From contig NC_067131.1 of NCBI RefSeq assembly GCF_021347895.1, positions 4,554,653-4,618,652 on the forward strand: 64,000 bases of DNA, given 5' to 3'. This document shows, one piece after another, positions 45,291 to 56,302 of this stretch (positions are counted from its first letter, which is position 1; every line of letters starts with the position of its first letter). The DNA is from Acanthochromis polyacanthus. Lineage: Eukaryota > Chordata > Actinopteri > Pomacentridae. The notes beneath the pieces were generated by a model. It was not told the origin of the DNA. It did not search any database and saw nothing but the letters and a program-made list of their open reading frames with translations. Position numbers and translations under genes: made by a program.

Positions 45291-46146
45291 AATGTTTTGA
45301 TGTTTTTTTCTTCTTTTGTGGAAATGTCCTAACGCCTCAACCCACAGCAGTGGAGGTTTTTTTTTTTGCTTCAAATTCCTCAAAACACCTATTTGTTTCC
45401 AGAAATGTCACTTTAGTTTCAGTTAGAGCTGCACGACATTTGAAAAAAAAAAAGTGCCAATGCAATATGTAGTTTTTCTGCTGAGTAAATATAAGGAGGG
45501 TTTAACGTACCAGCAGCAGTCTGCAGCCAAAGCTCTGGACAGCAGCCTTTACTCGCCTCTCATCGAGGGCCCAAACCGCCAAGCGCTCCCTCATCCCTCG
45601 CTGCTTTGTTCTCGTTCGTGTGATCATCTGAGGAAAAATGCCGTTTGCAAACAGCGACGTCCTCGTTAATAAATTGGACGGTCAGACTGCTGCAGCTGCA
45701 TAATGTTCCAACTCGAGCCTTTATCATGCGGCTCTGGGACGGAAACTTGAGAAAAATTTGACACACTGCTTGTGTAACACTGGAAAAGGTATCGGATGTA
45801 ATGTTTTGCTTTGGATGGCATTCAGATCTGGCTTTGCACTCATCACACTGAACTTTGTGGTGTTTTAAATAGCTTAAATTAGATTTGTGCTCATGTAATG
45901 GCAACACCGTGCTGACAAATGTCCTGCTTTTGATCAAATTCATCATTTCTGTAGCCAGAATATTCCCATATAACTGATGCTTTTGCAACCAAATCTTCCT
46001 TTTCTATGTTTCTCTTCTATTCTTTGCTCATTTTTCTGTCTGCCTGGATGTCTACAAACTCTGTATCTCGTTAATAAGTCAGAAAAAAACACTCCAACAA
46101 GCCTGAAACGATGTTCTATCAGGTAGAATCAGTCATGGAAAATCAG
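45291..46146. other. Non-coding sequence inside the duplicated region
   Basis: The minus-strand frame at 45988-45560 (142 codons) overlaps a duplicated block and has no domain, so it is rejected as a gene. No other feature. Confidence 0.4.
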
Positions 46147-46384
46147 ATCTGTATACTTTCTGTGTTAAGCAGCAAAAAAAAGGCTGTGACTGACTTGACA
46201 TCACACCTCTGATGGCAGGGTTGATAAATCCTGCTCCAGCCTCCTCCTCATCAGATTCACTCAGGCTGAAATGTTCTAAATACACCAGCAGTAAGAGAGA
46301 GGCTTTTTAGCATATTCCCAGCAGCTGTCATGTTCCGTACAAACTGTCCTCATGCAAAGCAAATTAGAAGATATGTTTTAATGT
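46147..46384 (+). repeat. Diverged duplicate of 24788-25069
   Basis: The partner of the 24.8-kb copy, in the same orientation and with the same order of shared words. A third trace of its first part ('atctgtgctagtcctc', 'gcattaaacagcaaaaaa') lies at 46514-46562. Confidence 0.7.
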
Positions 46385-46844
46385 GGCGCCGACGATGCGA
46401 GCTGCAGCTTCTCTCTCTTTGCACATGTGGAGCTGCATGGAAACAGACTCTGAGCCTTTTTAGATGCAACTTTAATAACCTGTGTTCAAGAAGCCTTACA
46501 TTGAAATTTAAATGAGATCTGTGCTAGTCCTCTTTTTGCATTAAACAGCAAAAAAAAAAAGTTGCAGCATTATGAGTACTTACTTTGCATTGACTGTAAT
46601 TTGACTGCAGCACATTTCCACACTGTAGTGTCCACGCTGAGACGATATATATCCTGTAATTCTAATATATCATCAGTGAGGATTTTTCTCATCCTGCATC
46701 TTTAAAAACCAGTGTCAGACTCTCAAGTTGCATCACATATGCACATATAAAGTGTTCTAATCGTTTAATCTGTCATTTTCATGAATAATTGTCTTTTGTT
46801 TTGTTGAATTACAGATAACTAAAACACAGAGAGGTATTAATTTA

Positions 46845-47175
46845 AATGTTAACAGTAAAAAAGAAAAAAAAACGGTAAATTTGTCCCCTTACAAAATCAG
46901 TATCTTATAAAAAAACAATACTATTAAAACTGTATTTAAGTATTATTTCACAGATATTTGGTGTTATTTGAAAGAAAAAAATGTGTATCACAAAGTAGAT
47001 CGGTGTAAATAATTGTATTTAACTGGTGTTTTGCAGCTTTTGTTTTGTTCAATTGTATAATATCTAATAAAATCACACAATGTGATTTTAATATACATGG
47101 TAACAACAATGTGCATCAAAAATCTGTGTTTTTTACAAATTTGTGATCATAGAATTGCACTGATTTACCGTATTA
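46845..47175. mobile_element. Possible foldback element with TACGGTAAAT-like ends
   Basis: AACGGTAAATTTGTC near 46871 faces GATTTACCGTA at 47162-47172. Inside is a short perfect inverted pair AAAATCACA (47069-47077) and TGTGATTTT (47081-47089). The sequence is AT-rich and similar in tone to the foldback at 53.9 kb. The outline is uncertain. Confidence 0.3.
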
Positions 47176-47189
47176 TATATTTTACATCT

Positions 47190-47585
47190 GGTCTTTGTCA
47201 TTTATGGCTTGTTTTTGTCATTTTGTGTCTCATTTTTACCATTTTATATCTTGTTTTTGTCTTATGTCTCATTTTTGTCATTTTATGTCTTGTTTTTCAT
47301 TTTGTTTTTGTCATTTTGTATCTTGTTTTTTATTTTCTGTCTCGTTTTTGCCGTTTTATGTCTCATTTTTGTCGTTTTATGTCTCATTTTTGGCATTTTG
47401 TGTCTCATTTTTGGCATTTTGTGTCTCATTTTTAGCATTTTGTGTCTTTTTGTTACGTCTCGTTTTTGGCGTTTTGTGTCATTTCTGTGGTTTTTGTCTT
47501 GGATTTGTCATTTTGTGTCTTGCTTTGTCATTTTGTGTTCTGTTTTATTGTTTTCTGTCTCGTTTTTGTCGTTTTCTGTCTTGGA
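47190..47585 (+). repeat. Minisatellite, unit about 21 bp, array 1
   Basis: About 19 units of the theme 'tttttgtcattttgtgtctc' with many substitutions. Because the unit is close to a multiple of three and lacks stops, all three frames stay open and give phenylalanine-rich pseudo-proteins of up to 203 codons. None is credible. Confidence 0.85.
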
Positions 47586-48327
47586 ATAAACATGGAACAA
47601 AAATGCCACCGCTGATGTGTAAGCTGAGCCATTTGATAGTTTATTACCTATTACTGATCAATAGGAAGCAGAAAACTGTCAAAGAGGAGGTTTATTTTTC
47701 AAACATTTTGAAGCCCAAACGTTCCAAATTCTGGAATGAATCTGTATTTTTGTATATCATTTCCTCAAAGTGCATCAACAGCTTCGTTGTTGCTGCTTAT
47801 CAATAAGCCAACAATCTTGCTTTTCCTTCTTCAGTATCAACAGCGACACAAATTAGATTCCACTCGCGTAACTGGGTGCAGATGAAACCAGAAGATGTCT
47901 TCATGGTCAGATGTTGCTTGGGGTCATTTTCCCTCTTTGTTTTTTTTTTTTTTTTTTTAACAGTGCGTGAGTCTTTTAGCTGTTGAAGAGCAGCGGTCCA
48001 TAAGATGCTGCAGTCCTCAGACAAACAATAGCTCAATTTAAATTCACTGCACTTCTCTGTGTGATTTTGTGCCCTCTTAGCTCTCCGCGTGAAAAAACAC
48101 ACAGTCTGCAGTGTTTGCGATGGCTTCACGCTCTGTTTGCCGTGAACTCCGTCGCCATGGACACGTCAGCACGGTGTACAAATTCAGCGACGAGCCGCAG
48201 GGACGTCCCCAACGTCTCGGCACATAACTGACGCTTACATATGGACCGTGCGATTTCAGCGGCCTGAAATGTGCAACACAGCAGCGCACCGATGGCTGGA
48301 CCTCATGAATGCTTTCAAAGATGCAGA
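47586..48327. other. Non-coding sequence
   Basis: It contains the 47758-47965 copy of the local block with a T-rich tract at 47939-47959. It is otherwise unique and complex. No gene. Confidence 0.45.
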
Positions 48328-49852
48328 GAATCTAAAACGGCTTAAATCATTTCAGCAATTGTGATGTTAGAGCATGTGTTCTTGGATCAAAGCTTCTTTT
48401 TATTTGTTAAACAAAAAGAGGGCGTCTCTGCAGTCAGAAGGAGCTCACACTGCACCTCCTGAACGTAATCCTCAATATATTTCAACTGAGTCGTGATATA
48501 TCTAAACAAGTCGGCTGTCACAGTCGCTGCCAAGTCGTCTATCAACTTGTCTTGTTTTTGTCATTTTCTGTCTTGTTTTTGTCTTTTTGTGTCTTGTATT
48601 TGTTGTTTTGTCTTGTTTTTGTCATTTTGTCTCATTCTTGTCATTTTGTTGTATTTTTGTCATTTTCTGTCTTGTTTTTGCCATTTTTTTTGTCTTGTTC
48701 TTGTCATCTCGTGTCTTGTTTTTGTTGTGTCATTTTTGTCAGTTTTGTTTTTAGTGCTTTCTGTCTTGCATTTGTCTTTTTGTCTCATTTTTGCCACTGT
48801 GTGTCTTGTTTTGTCAGTTTGTGTTTTTGTTTTTCTCATTTTCCTTTTTGTTTTTTTAATCATTTCTGTCTTGTATTTGTCAATTTATGTCTCATTTTTT
48901 TCATTTTCTGTCTTGTTTTTGTTGTTTTATGTCTCATTTTTGTCATTTTGTGTTTTGTTTCTGTAATTTTGTCTTGTTTTAGTCATTTTCTGTCTTGGTT
49001 TCTTTTCATTTTATGTCTCACATTTGTCATTTTCTGTCTTGGTTTTATCTTTTTCTGTCATTTTCTGTCTTGTTTTTGTTGTTTTATGTGTCATTTTTGT
49101 CATTTTGTTTTGTTTCTGTAATTTTGTCTTGTTTTAGTCATTTTCTGTCTTGGTTTCTTTTCATTTTATGTCTCATATTTGTCATTTTCTGTCTTGGTTT
49201 TATCCTTTTCTGTCATTTTCTGTCTTGTTTTTGTTGTTTTATGTCATTTTTGTCATTTTGTGTTTTGTTTCTGTAATTTTGTCTTGTTTTAGTCATTTTC
49301 TGTCTTAGTTTCTTTTCATTTTATGTCTCATATTTGTCATTTTCTGTCTTGGTTTTATCCTTTTCTGTCATTTTCAGTCTTGTTTTTGTTGTTTTATGTG
49401 TCATTATTGTCATTTTGTTTTGTTTTTGTCATTTTCTGTCTCATATTTGTCATTTTCTGTCTTGTTTTGTTTTGTGTCATTTTTGTCATTTTGTCTTGTT
49501 TTAGTCATTTTCTGTCTTGGTTTTTTTCATTTTATGTCTCATATTTGTTGTTTTCTGTGTTTTATAATTTTCTGTCTTGTTTCTGTCATTTTCTGTCTTT
49601 TTTTGTTGTCAACGTCATTCAACAGTTTTGGAATCTAAAACGGCTTAAATCATTTCTGGAATTGAAATGTTAGAGCGTGTATTTTTGGATCAAAGCTTCT
49701 TTTTATTTGTTAAACAAAAAGGGGGCGTCTCTGCAGTCAGAAGGAGCTCACACTGCACCTCCTGACTTTAATCTTTAATATATTTCAACGGAGTGACAAT
49801 ATATCAAAAGAAGTCAACTGTCACAGTCACTGCCAAGTCATTTATCAGCTTT
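48328..49852 (+). repeat. Minisatellite array 2 bracketed by 220-bp direct repeats
   Basis: 48328-48548 and 49631-49852 are direct repeats 1303-1304 bp apart with only scattered differences ('gaatctaaaacggcttaaat', 'ggatcaaagcttctttttat', 'gcgtctctgcagtcagaagg' and more). Between them, 48545-49612 consists of about 50 units of 'tttttgtcattttctgtctt' plus g, with some larger repeating groups of about 125 bp (for example from 48990, 49115 and 49295). Long phenylalanine-rich frames through it are by-products. Confidence 0.85.
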
Positions 49853-50725
49853 CAGAAATAGACTTTTCCCCATCTGTTCTCTAAATCTGTAGATGCGTGT
49901 CTTTCTGCTAAATCCCCTGTTGTACAGAAGGTTTCAGACCTTTGCATGTCTCAACTTTTTCAAACTTCTCACCATCATCACCGCTGAATGGGAGGAAAAA
50001 AGCTGGTAATGTGCAGTATTTTCTGTATCTTGCAGACCTTTTTCACGCAGAATGCCGTCATGTTTACGTCTTGCCGAGGTGCAGGTATTATCGAGTGATT
50101 CTCAGAGGAATTATGTGCAGAAAAACAGTGATTGTGATTTGCTCCTCGGTCAGAGGATAAATAATGGGCCGGCTATTATGGTTATTATTCGTGGCTTCAC
50201 ATGACAGCAACCCAAAGTGGTGGGAGCAAACTGGGCGACATACAGCACCGGAGTCCCAAACAAACAGCACCGCCCGGCTCTTGATTACCAGGCTTTGAAA
50301 TCTTTGTTCCTGCGGTTTATTTGAGGTATCAGTTTTTCATCTCAGACAGAGATCTTGATTATAGAGAGATGACGACTGAAAAATTACCCCCAGAACTGCA
50401 ATTCTCTTCCACTTTTCAATTATCTTTCCATTACTAGCTCTGTGTCAACACATGAATTACTGCTATTGCACTCAGAGAGGTTGTGGAAGCGATTTTAAAG
50501 AAATATGAAGCAGATTTTTCTCTTTTGCCGCCCTGAATGTTGAGGTTTCATGTTCGTTTCATCCAGCCGAAGTGTTCCACAGAGTTCAGGTCTCGAGACA
50601 GTTCACATGTGTCTGTTTAAAAGTCTGTCGCCACAGTAGCGGTTCGAGCTGCTAATTGAAATCTGCATGAACACGGGAGTGAGAGACGGTGCGTCATTGG
50701 AGAGTTTATTTCGGTTGCTAAGGTG
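49853..50725. other. Unique non-coding sequence
   Basis: It is repeat-free and complex in places (50040-50300). No gene recognised. Confidence 0.45.
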
Positions 50726-50947
50726 CAAAACGATCAGCTGCAAAATTAAAACCGCTGACAGGTGGGGTGAAAAACATGGATTATCTCAGCTTCTGGGAAA
50801 CCTTCACCTAAACTCCACTGCACACCTTCATTCCAACAGTATTCCCTGATAGCAGAGGCCTCTTTCAACTCCCTGTCTCTCTGCAAACACTGTTCAGGAA
50901 TCCTAGAAAATTCAGATAAAAACTGCTGGGCTCCTCTTCTCGGCTCT

Positions 50948-51042
50948 GAAAGACGCTTCATCTCTCATCCAAGAGGCTTCTTCCATTCCACCGAACGGCT
51001 CAGAACTGAAGAGGCCTCTTGGATGAGAGATGAAACGTCTTC
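50948..51042. repeat. Inverted repeat within the amplified core
   Basis: The arms are 50948-50983 and 51008-51042. They pair over about 34 bases with three differences ('catctctcatccaagaggc' against 'gcctcttggatgagagatg') around a 24-base loop. The same word occurs in direct orientation at about 51405, 51712, 51995 and 52090, so one unit has been flipped. Confidence 0.75.
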
Positions 51043-52191
51043 GGAAGCCAAAAAAGAGAAGTAGTATGGATTTAACTGAAGCTCCTATGTTTATTAGAAC
51101 CTGGATGACTGAGAATCTACACAGATGTTGCTCAGGAAGAGTTCAATGTGTTCACTCAACCTCGAAATTCTCCAAATCCGAATCTCATAAAACGTCTTTT
51201 TTCAGAAAAATACAAAGAAAATGCAATTGAGTGACAAAGATGATTCCTTATGACAGCAAAGGCCTACAAACTTTTGTAGTGTAGCTGGAGTGAGGGTTCA
51301 TAAAAAGTTCAAATTTGAGGATCGTAGACGTCTAGAAGCGGAATGAGACAAGAAATATAACGAGGGGTAAGGTCATGTCCCTCATATTCCTCAGTTCCTA
51401 AGAAGCCTCTTGGATGACTGATGAAACATCTTCAGTAACCAAAAAGAGAATTTTAGCTGTTTTTTTGCTGAAGCCCCTACAACTACCATGACATGAATGA
51501 CTAAGAATCTAAACGGATTATATTCAGGAAGAGTTCAAGGTGTTGACTCGGTCTCCAAACCTGAATCTGAATCTAGTTTTGCATATTTGCTAAAGAAGCT
51601 GCTTAAAACAGTCCAATGACTCAGAAAATTTAAATTTATTGATGAAGACCCTTGTAACCTTGTAATTTCTTCTAAATTTCATCTCTCACCTGATCATCAA
51701 TTCTGAAGAAGCTTCTTGAATGAGAGATGAAATGTCTTCAGGAACCAAGAAGCTCCTATGTATATTATGACCTGGATGACAAAGAATCTACACAGATGTT
51801 GTTCAAGCAGAGTTCGAGGAAGAGTTCAAGATGTTGACTCAGCCTCCAAAGTCCCCAGATCTAAAACTGCCTAAAACAGTTCACAGACTTTTGTTGTGTA
51901 GTTGCAGTGAGGATTGATAAAAGTCTGAAATTTGAGGGTCGTAGGCGTCTTCTAACTTTCACCACTTACCTCACATCTTCCTCAGTTCTGAAGCTTTTCG
52001 ATGAGAGATGAAACATCCTCTTGCAATTCCTTCTAAATTTCCTGAATGTGTTTTACTTCTCGTTCAAGAGGCTTCTTCAGAACTGAAGAAAAGGTGAAAT
52101 GAGAGTTGAAACATCTTCAGGAACCAAAAAGAGAAGCCCAGTTGCTGTAACTGAAGCTCCAATGACTAAATGAATGAATCTACTCAGACAT

Positions 52192-52335
52192 TGTTTAGAA
52201 ATGGTTTGAGGAACATGACAAAGACCTCAAGGTGTCGACTCAGCCTCCAAATTCTCCAGATCTGAATCCAATCTAGCATGTGGGGGATCTTCTGGGAGAA
52301 CAAGTCTGATCCCTGGAGGCTTCGCTTCATAACTT
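52192..52335 (+). pseudogene. Tc1/mariner-like transposase C-terminal relic
   Basis: One frame reads KWFEEHDKDLKVSTQPPNSP, then DLNPI, a stop, and HVGDLLGEQ. This matches the Tc1-type catalytic block 'FEEHDKEFKVLTWPPNSPDLNPIEHLWDVLDKQ'. The stop falls exactly on the codon of the third catalytic residue (glutamate, GAG to TAG). Shorter, shifted copies of the same block occur at 51128-51190, 51527-51580 and 51810-51880 inside the repeat units. All are dead. Confidence 0.7.
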
Positions 52336-52423
52336 TTAGATCTTTCCAGGACCTACTTTGATCAGTCAGAGCTGTTTTTACAGTATCAGACAGGTGGCTT
52401 TAATGTTGTAACTTATTGGTGGA

Positions 52424-52935
52424 TAGTCAACTGCAAAATTCTGCACAAAAAAATACAGAAAAGAAAGAAAAAGGGATGGAAGACAATCTAATAACACCTG
52501 CCATCTTCTCAAAATGACTGATTTAGATGGTGTGTCACTTGGCTCTACTGCAACTTTCAACAACTTATTAAGGTTCTACAGGATTTCTAGGATCTCTCTA
52601 AGACATCTCTTTGCAACAACACTACTTTTTCAACAATCTCTGTTTTTGCAACTAAAGTGAAATACACTAGTTATTAATGTAGTCAATAGATTTCTCTTTA
52701 GTAACAAGAGACTTGGGTGAAATCTGAGACACATCAGTGATTCATCCTTATGTTTTTTTTGAGTATTTCTTTCCAGTAGTTAATTTGTGAACCACTGTTT
52801 TGGGACCTCAAATCTGGAATTTTACTGGTATCACATCTTGTCTTTTTTAAAAGCCACACACAAACAGAAGATCTGACTGAGAAATCGAGGAAACTATAGC
52901 AGCCCAGTCCTAATACATACTTTGTTTATCATCAA
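52424..52935. other. Non-coding sequence
   Basis: No gene or repeat recognised. The minus-strand frame at 52563-52378 starts inside the transposon end. Confidence 0.45.
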
Positions 52936-53135
52936 TTTTACTCTAAATGGAACCTTAAATTTAGAAAATAAACATCATGCTGTATTGAAAGAGACTTGAA
53001 ACTAGAAATTGAGACCATAAATTCATCAGGAAAATGCTCACCGAGATAATAAATAATGTAAGAAGTAAGGCCATTTTCTCAATGACAAACCAGAGGAGTC
53101 GCCCCCTGCTGGTTGTTAGAATGCAGACTTGGGAC
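52936..53135 (+). repeat. 'gaggagtcgccccctgctgg' fish repeat, copy 1
   Basis: The words 'ttactctaaatgg', 'aacatcatgctgtattga', 'accataaattcatcagg' and 'accagaggagtcgccccctg' match 63350-63560 in the same orientation. This is a truncated copy of a common fish repeat, with only its right half kept. It is non-coding. Confidence 0.75.
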
Positions 53136-53854
53136 ACTCCTGCGTTGTCTAGCTGTTTTGTGTATGTCTCAATGTGGATAAACCCCTTAGTCCACTTAAA
53201 GATTTCGCCATTTTCATCTTGCATTTTTAGTGGCTATATTTCCAATAAAATGCCGAAAAGAGCTCCAAAACACACAACAATATAACAGCTTGAACAAATA
53301 CACAATGAAACATTACATTTATCACACTGACAAGAAATTCTGAGCAGAAAATATTGCACTTCACAGCAGTGTTCACTTTTTAAGAGCAAATATTGGAGAA
53401 CGGTATTGTGTGGTTAATAATTAACTGGAATGTTCAAGGTTTCCAGACGCATTGGTTCTACAACAGAGGAGCATCTGCTAAAAGAAAACCTGCACCCTAC
53501 ACATTTATCCTCCACCCAGAGGCTTGTCCTCATTGTACCGTACAACAAAAGCAAAGCTCATTGCTCCGTAGGAACTGAAATGCACAGGCTCCTATTCGGT
53601 GTGAATGCCAACAGGACTTTGAGATAAAACATTCTTTTTGAAACTTTACACTGCAGAGGACCGGCTCTGTGTGCTTTTAGCTCATCCCCAGCTACAAGTC
53701 TCTTTACTGCTTTGTTCTTGATTATTTTCCCATAAGCCTCATTTACTCCGTTTCGACTTCATCTTTTGTTTCCTCTTTTTATTTCCCAGTTTTCCTCCCA
53801 GAGTTGCTTTTACTACGGTGTTCTTGTTCTGTTGGAATCCACGTGACCTTGGTA
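53136..53854. other. Unique non-coding sequence
   Basis: No gene or repeat recognised. Two overlapping frames at 53393-53627 have no motif. Confidence 0.45.
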
Positions 53855-53917
53855 CACTGTAAAAAAAGAAATTTTTATGGTAAAATTCTGACAACTGTGA
53901 TTGCTAGAATGCTACAC

Positions 53918-53953
<36 letters not shown>

Positions 53954-55046
53954 ATACATTTTACTGTCAAAAATTGCCAAACCATGATGGTAGAAATCTG
54001 TAAACTGTAAAAACAAATGATGCCGTTTATGACACCAAATCACCGTAAACGGGTTAATCAGGTGAACGGTATGTTTTTTAGATTATTTTTCTCTCGATGA
54101 AATACATTTCCCAACTCTTGCATAGTTTGTAATGGAAAAATGCAGCAATATTAGAACAATACTGTAATTTTTTCTTTTAATTCTCAAAAAGAATGCAGTT
54201 TTTCCCAGATAATGTACATATTATTGTACTGGTAATTGAAACCTTTAATATCTATTTAACAAGTGACATGGCAGTTTCTGCATTCATTACATGTGAAAAA
54301 AATAGTTTTACTTTTGGGTTAATAATGGACAAATACCTTAATATTTATGACAGGTTTAACTGCAATTTTTGCTAAAAAAATACACATTTAATGTTAAATA
54401 CACTAAATGTTGTGCCATTAATTGAAAAATGCTGTAATGTTTATGTAAACTTTAATGTTGTTTTTTAAAGTTTTAACCTTTTTTTTTTTTTACAGTAAAA
54501 TATGGAATGAAGCACTTAACCCTAAAATCAACAATATTAATGCATTCCATTAGGGTAAATGTAGAAAATGTTTTACCGTAATTTTACTGAAGCAACACCA
54601 CAGCTGCCGGAATTTTACCGTAAGAGCAACATTTTTTTTTTACAATTTAAATATTAAAGCATATGTCCGTTATTAAAACAAAAAAAATGTATTTTTACAT
54701 GTAATAAATGCAGAAATTAAGATGTTACTTGTTAAGTAAACATTACAGCATGCTTCCAGTACAACAATATGTTCATTTAACGGGAAAAACCCGTATTCTG
54801 TTTGAGAATTAAATGCAGAAATTACAGTATTTTTGTACATATTACTGCATTTTTCCATGAAAAACTGCACAGGAGTTGGGAAATGTATTTTGTCAAGAGA
54901 AAAAAAGTTTAAAAAACCCCCACATTTTTCTGCTTGTTTATGGTTATTCAGTGTTATAGAATCTGCATCAAACTGTTTGAGTTTACAGATTTTACCATCA
55001 TGGTTTGACAGTTTTTCACTGTATAATTACAAACATTTTTACAGTG
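53855..55046. mobile_element. Foldback element with long inverted arms, TA-flanked
   Basis: The main element is 53915-55046. CACTGTAAAAA at its left and TTTTTACAGTG at its right are each bordered by TA. The arms pair over some 400 bases on each side. On the left are 'accatgatggtagaaatctg' and 'aatacatttcccaactc'. On the right are their complements around 54970 ('accatcatggtttgac') and 54880 ('gttgggaaatgtatttt'). An extra left terminus with TA (53855-53912) precedes it, as if one member had inserted next to another. A 29-base A run (53921-53949) follows the left end. Similar short frames on the two strands (54193 plus, 54870 minus) simply mirror the arms. Confidence 0.75.
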
Positions 55047-56302
55047 TACACATGTTGACCTTGCCTACTGAAAACCACCGCAGAGCCGCAGAGTAAATCA
55101 TCCTGTCAGTCAAACTGAACAGGGTCGATCACAGTGGGATTGAGTCCAGACCAGCACCTATCCAGTGCGGACTTTGCTTGTGTGTCTTAGATTGGATGTT
55201 GCACACACAATAGACAGGAAAGGGCCTTGAGACACCCACAAAAACACTTGGTTTGTGTGAAACTGAGAAAGAAACGCACAAATAATGGCAGGACAGCAGC
55301 GGAGAAAAAGTGTGTAAGATGCTCGTTACTCTGTAGCCATCGGAGCTCAACTGCACATTTCTTAAACATTCTGATAAATCCTCATCGTTAAAATGGCAGC
55401 ACTGAATAAATGTTTGCTCTCCCCCGTTTTCAGACAAACCCGGCAGCTTGACTGCATCTTCAGATCTGGCGGCCCACCCACCTCCAATCCCCTCATGTTT
55501 ACGCATCCTTACGCCGCCCGACGTTTACGCTTGGTGGACGATCCTGACATGCGGAAAGCTAAACTTCATGCTCGACCAGCAGGTTTGGCAGCTGGGTGGA
55601 TATAAACAAAGTGTACAGTTGCAAACATTTTAACACAAATACGGTTTCATGCCAAAGTCGGATCACGCAGTTGGATCCCCGCTGTCATTTTTCCATTTGA
55701 CGCACGCCGTGTGATTACGACTGCTGTCACACACACTGTGGTTGTTGTGGTTCGTGGGCTGATGAATGAAAATTGAAAGTAACTTGGTGTATATGAGGGG
55801 TTTCTGTGGATGAAATACTGTATGTTGGGTAAACATTTATGGGTTCCATCCTTTCCTTTGTTGCTGTTGTCGACCTCCAACAGGACTTCTAGTCGTACTG
55901 TAGAACAACTGGGCTCCTTTGTATCTAGCTATTGGAAATCCTCTAATGCCACTAAAACAGGGCTCCAGATTCACTTTTTTCTACACTGTTGACACTGGTT
56001 TGTCCAACACATCTGGTCCTAATGACTGAGGTTTACCAAAATTTTAAGTTTTTGCCAGCTTCTATACAGATATTAGTCATTTCCTAACCCATTATGTAAA
56101 TGATTATACAAAGAAATCTATGCAATTTGAAAACTTCAGTGTTCCCGCAGCAAAACCTAACTTTCCCAGCCATGCTTTGGACGCGCTCTATGCAAGAAAA
56201 ACGGTGCTTAATATGGACTGTTTTGTGATATATCAGCGTTTTGTACAGGTTGAGAAAATACTTGGTGCAGCATATCCGGTGGGCATGCAGAGATGATTAC
56301 AA
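55047..56302. other. Unique non-coding sequence
   Basis: It is complex at 55130-55700. The minus-strand 125-codon frame (55506-55129) has no domain. No gene recognised. Confidence 0.45.

Larger units (their letters stand above)
50726..52423 (+). mobile_element. Internally deleted Tc1/mariner-like element with amplified core
   Basis: The left end (50730 onward: CGATCAGCTGCAAAATTAAA, 'ccgctgacaggt', 'gattatctc') and the right end ('gacaggtggctttaatgttg', 'taacttattggtgg') are imperfect inverted termini of a fish family with 'accgatcagccataacatta' ends. The left end passes directly into a late part of the transposase gene (50800-50905). The C-terminal coding part at 52192-52330 follows near the right end. 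Between them about 1.25 kb consists of repeated units, each with 'cctcttggatgagagatga', a 'gaaacgtcttc' motif and a copy of 'ttcaaggtgttgactc'. Confidence 0.7.

Noticed and set aside
45560..45988. Minus-strand open frame of 142 codons with several cysteines and histidines
   Set aside because: The Cys/His spacing does not fit a zinc finger, and part of the frame lies in a locally duplicated block.
48493..49673. Long overlapping phenylalanine/leucine-rich open frames in all three plus frames, up to 189 codons, looking like membrane proteins
   Set aside because: They are translations of a 21-bp minisatellite. The unit length is a multiple of three and lacks stops, so every frame stays open. The same applies at 47082-47806.
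54193..54870. Two similar small proteins on opposite strands (54193-54375 plus, 54673-54870 minus)
   Set aside because: The likeness arises because they are the two arms of the foldback element. There is no independent evidence of coding.
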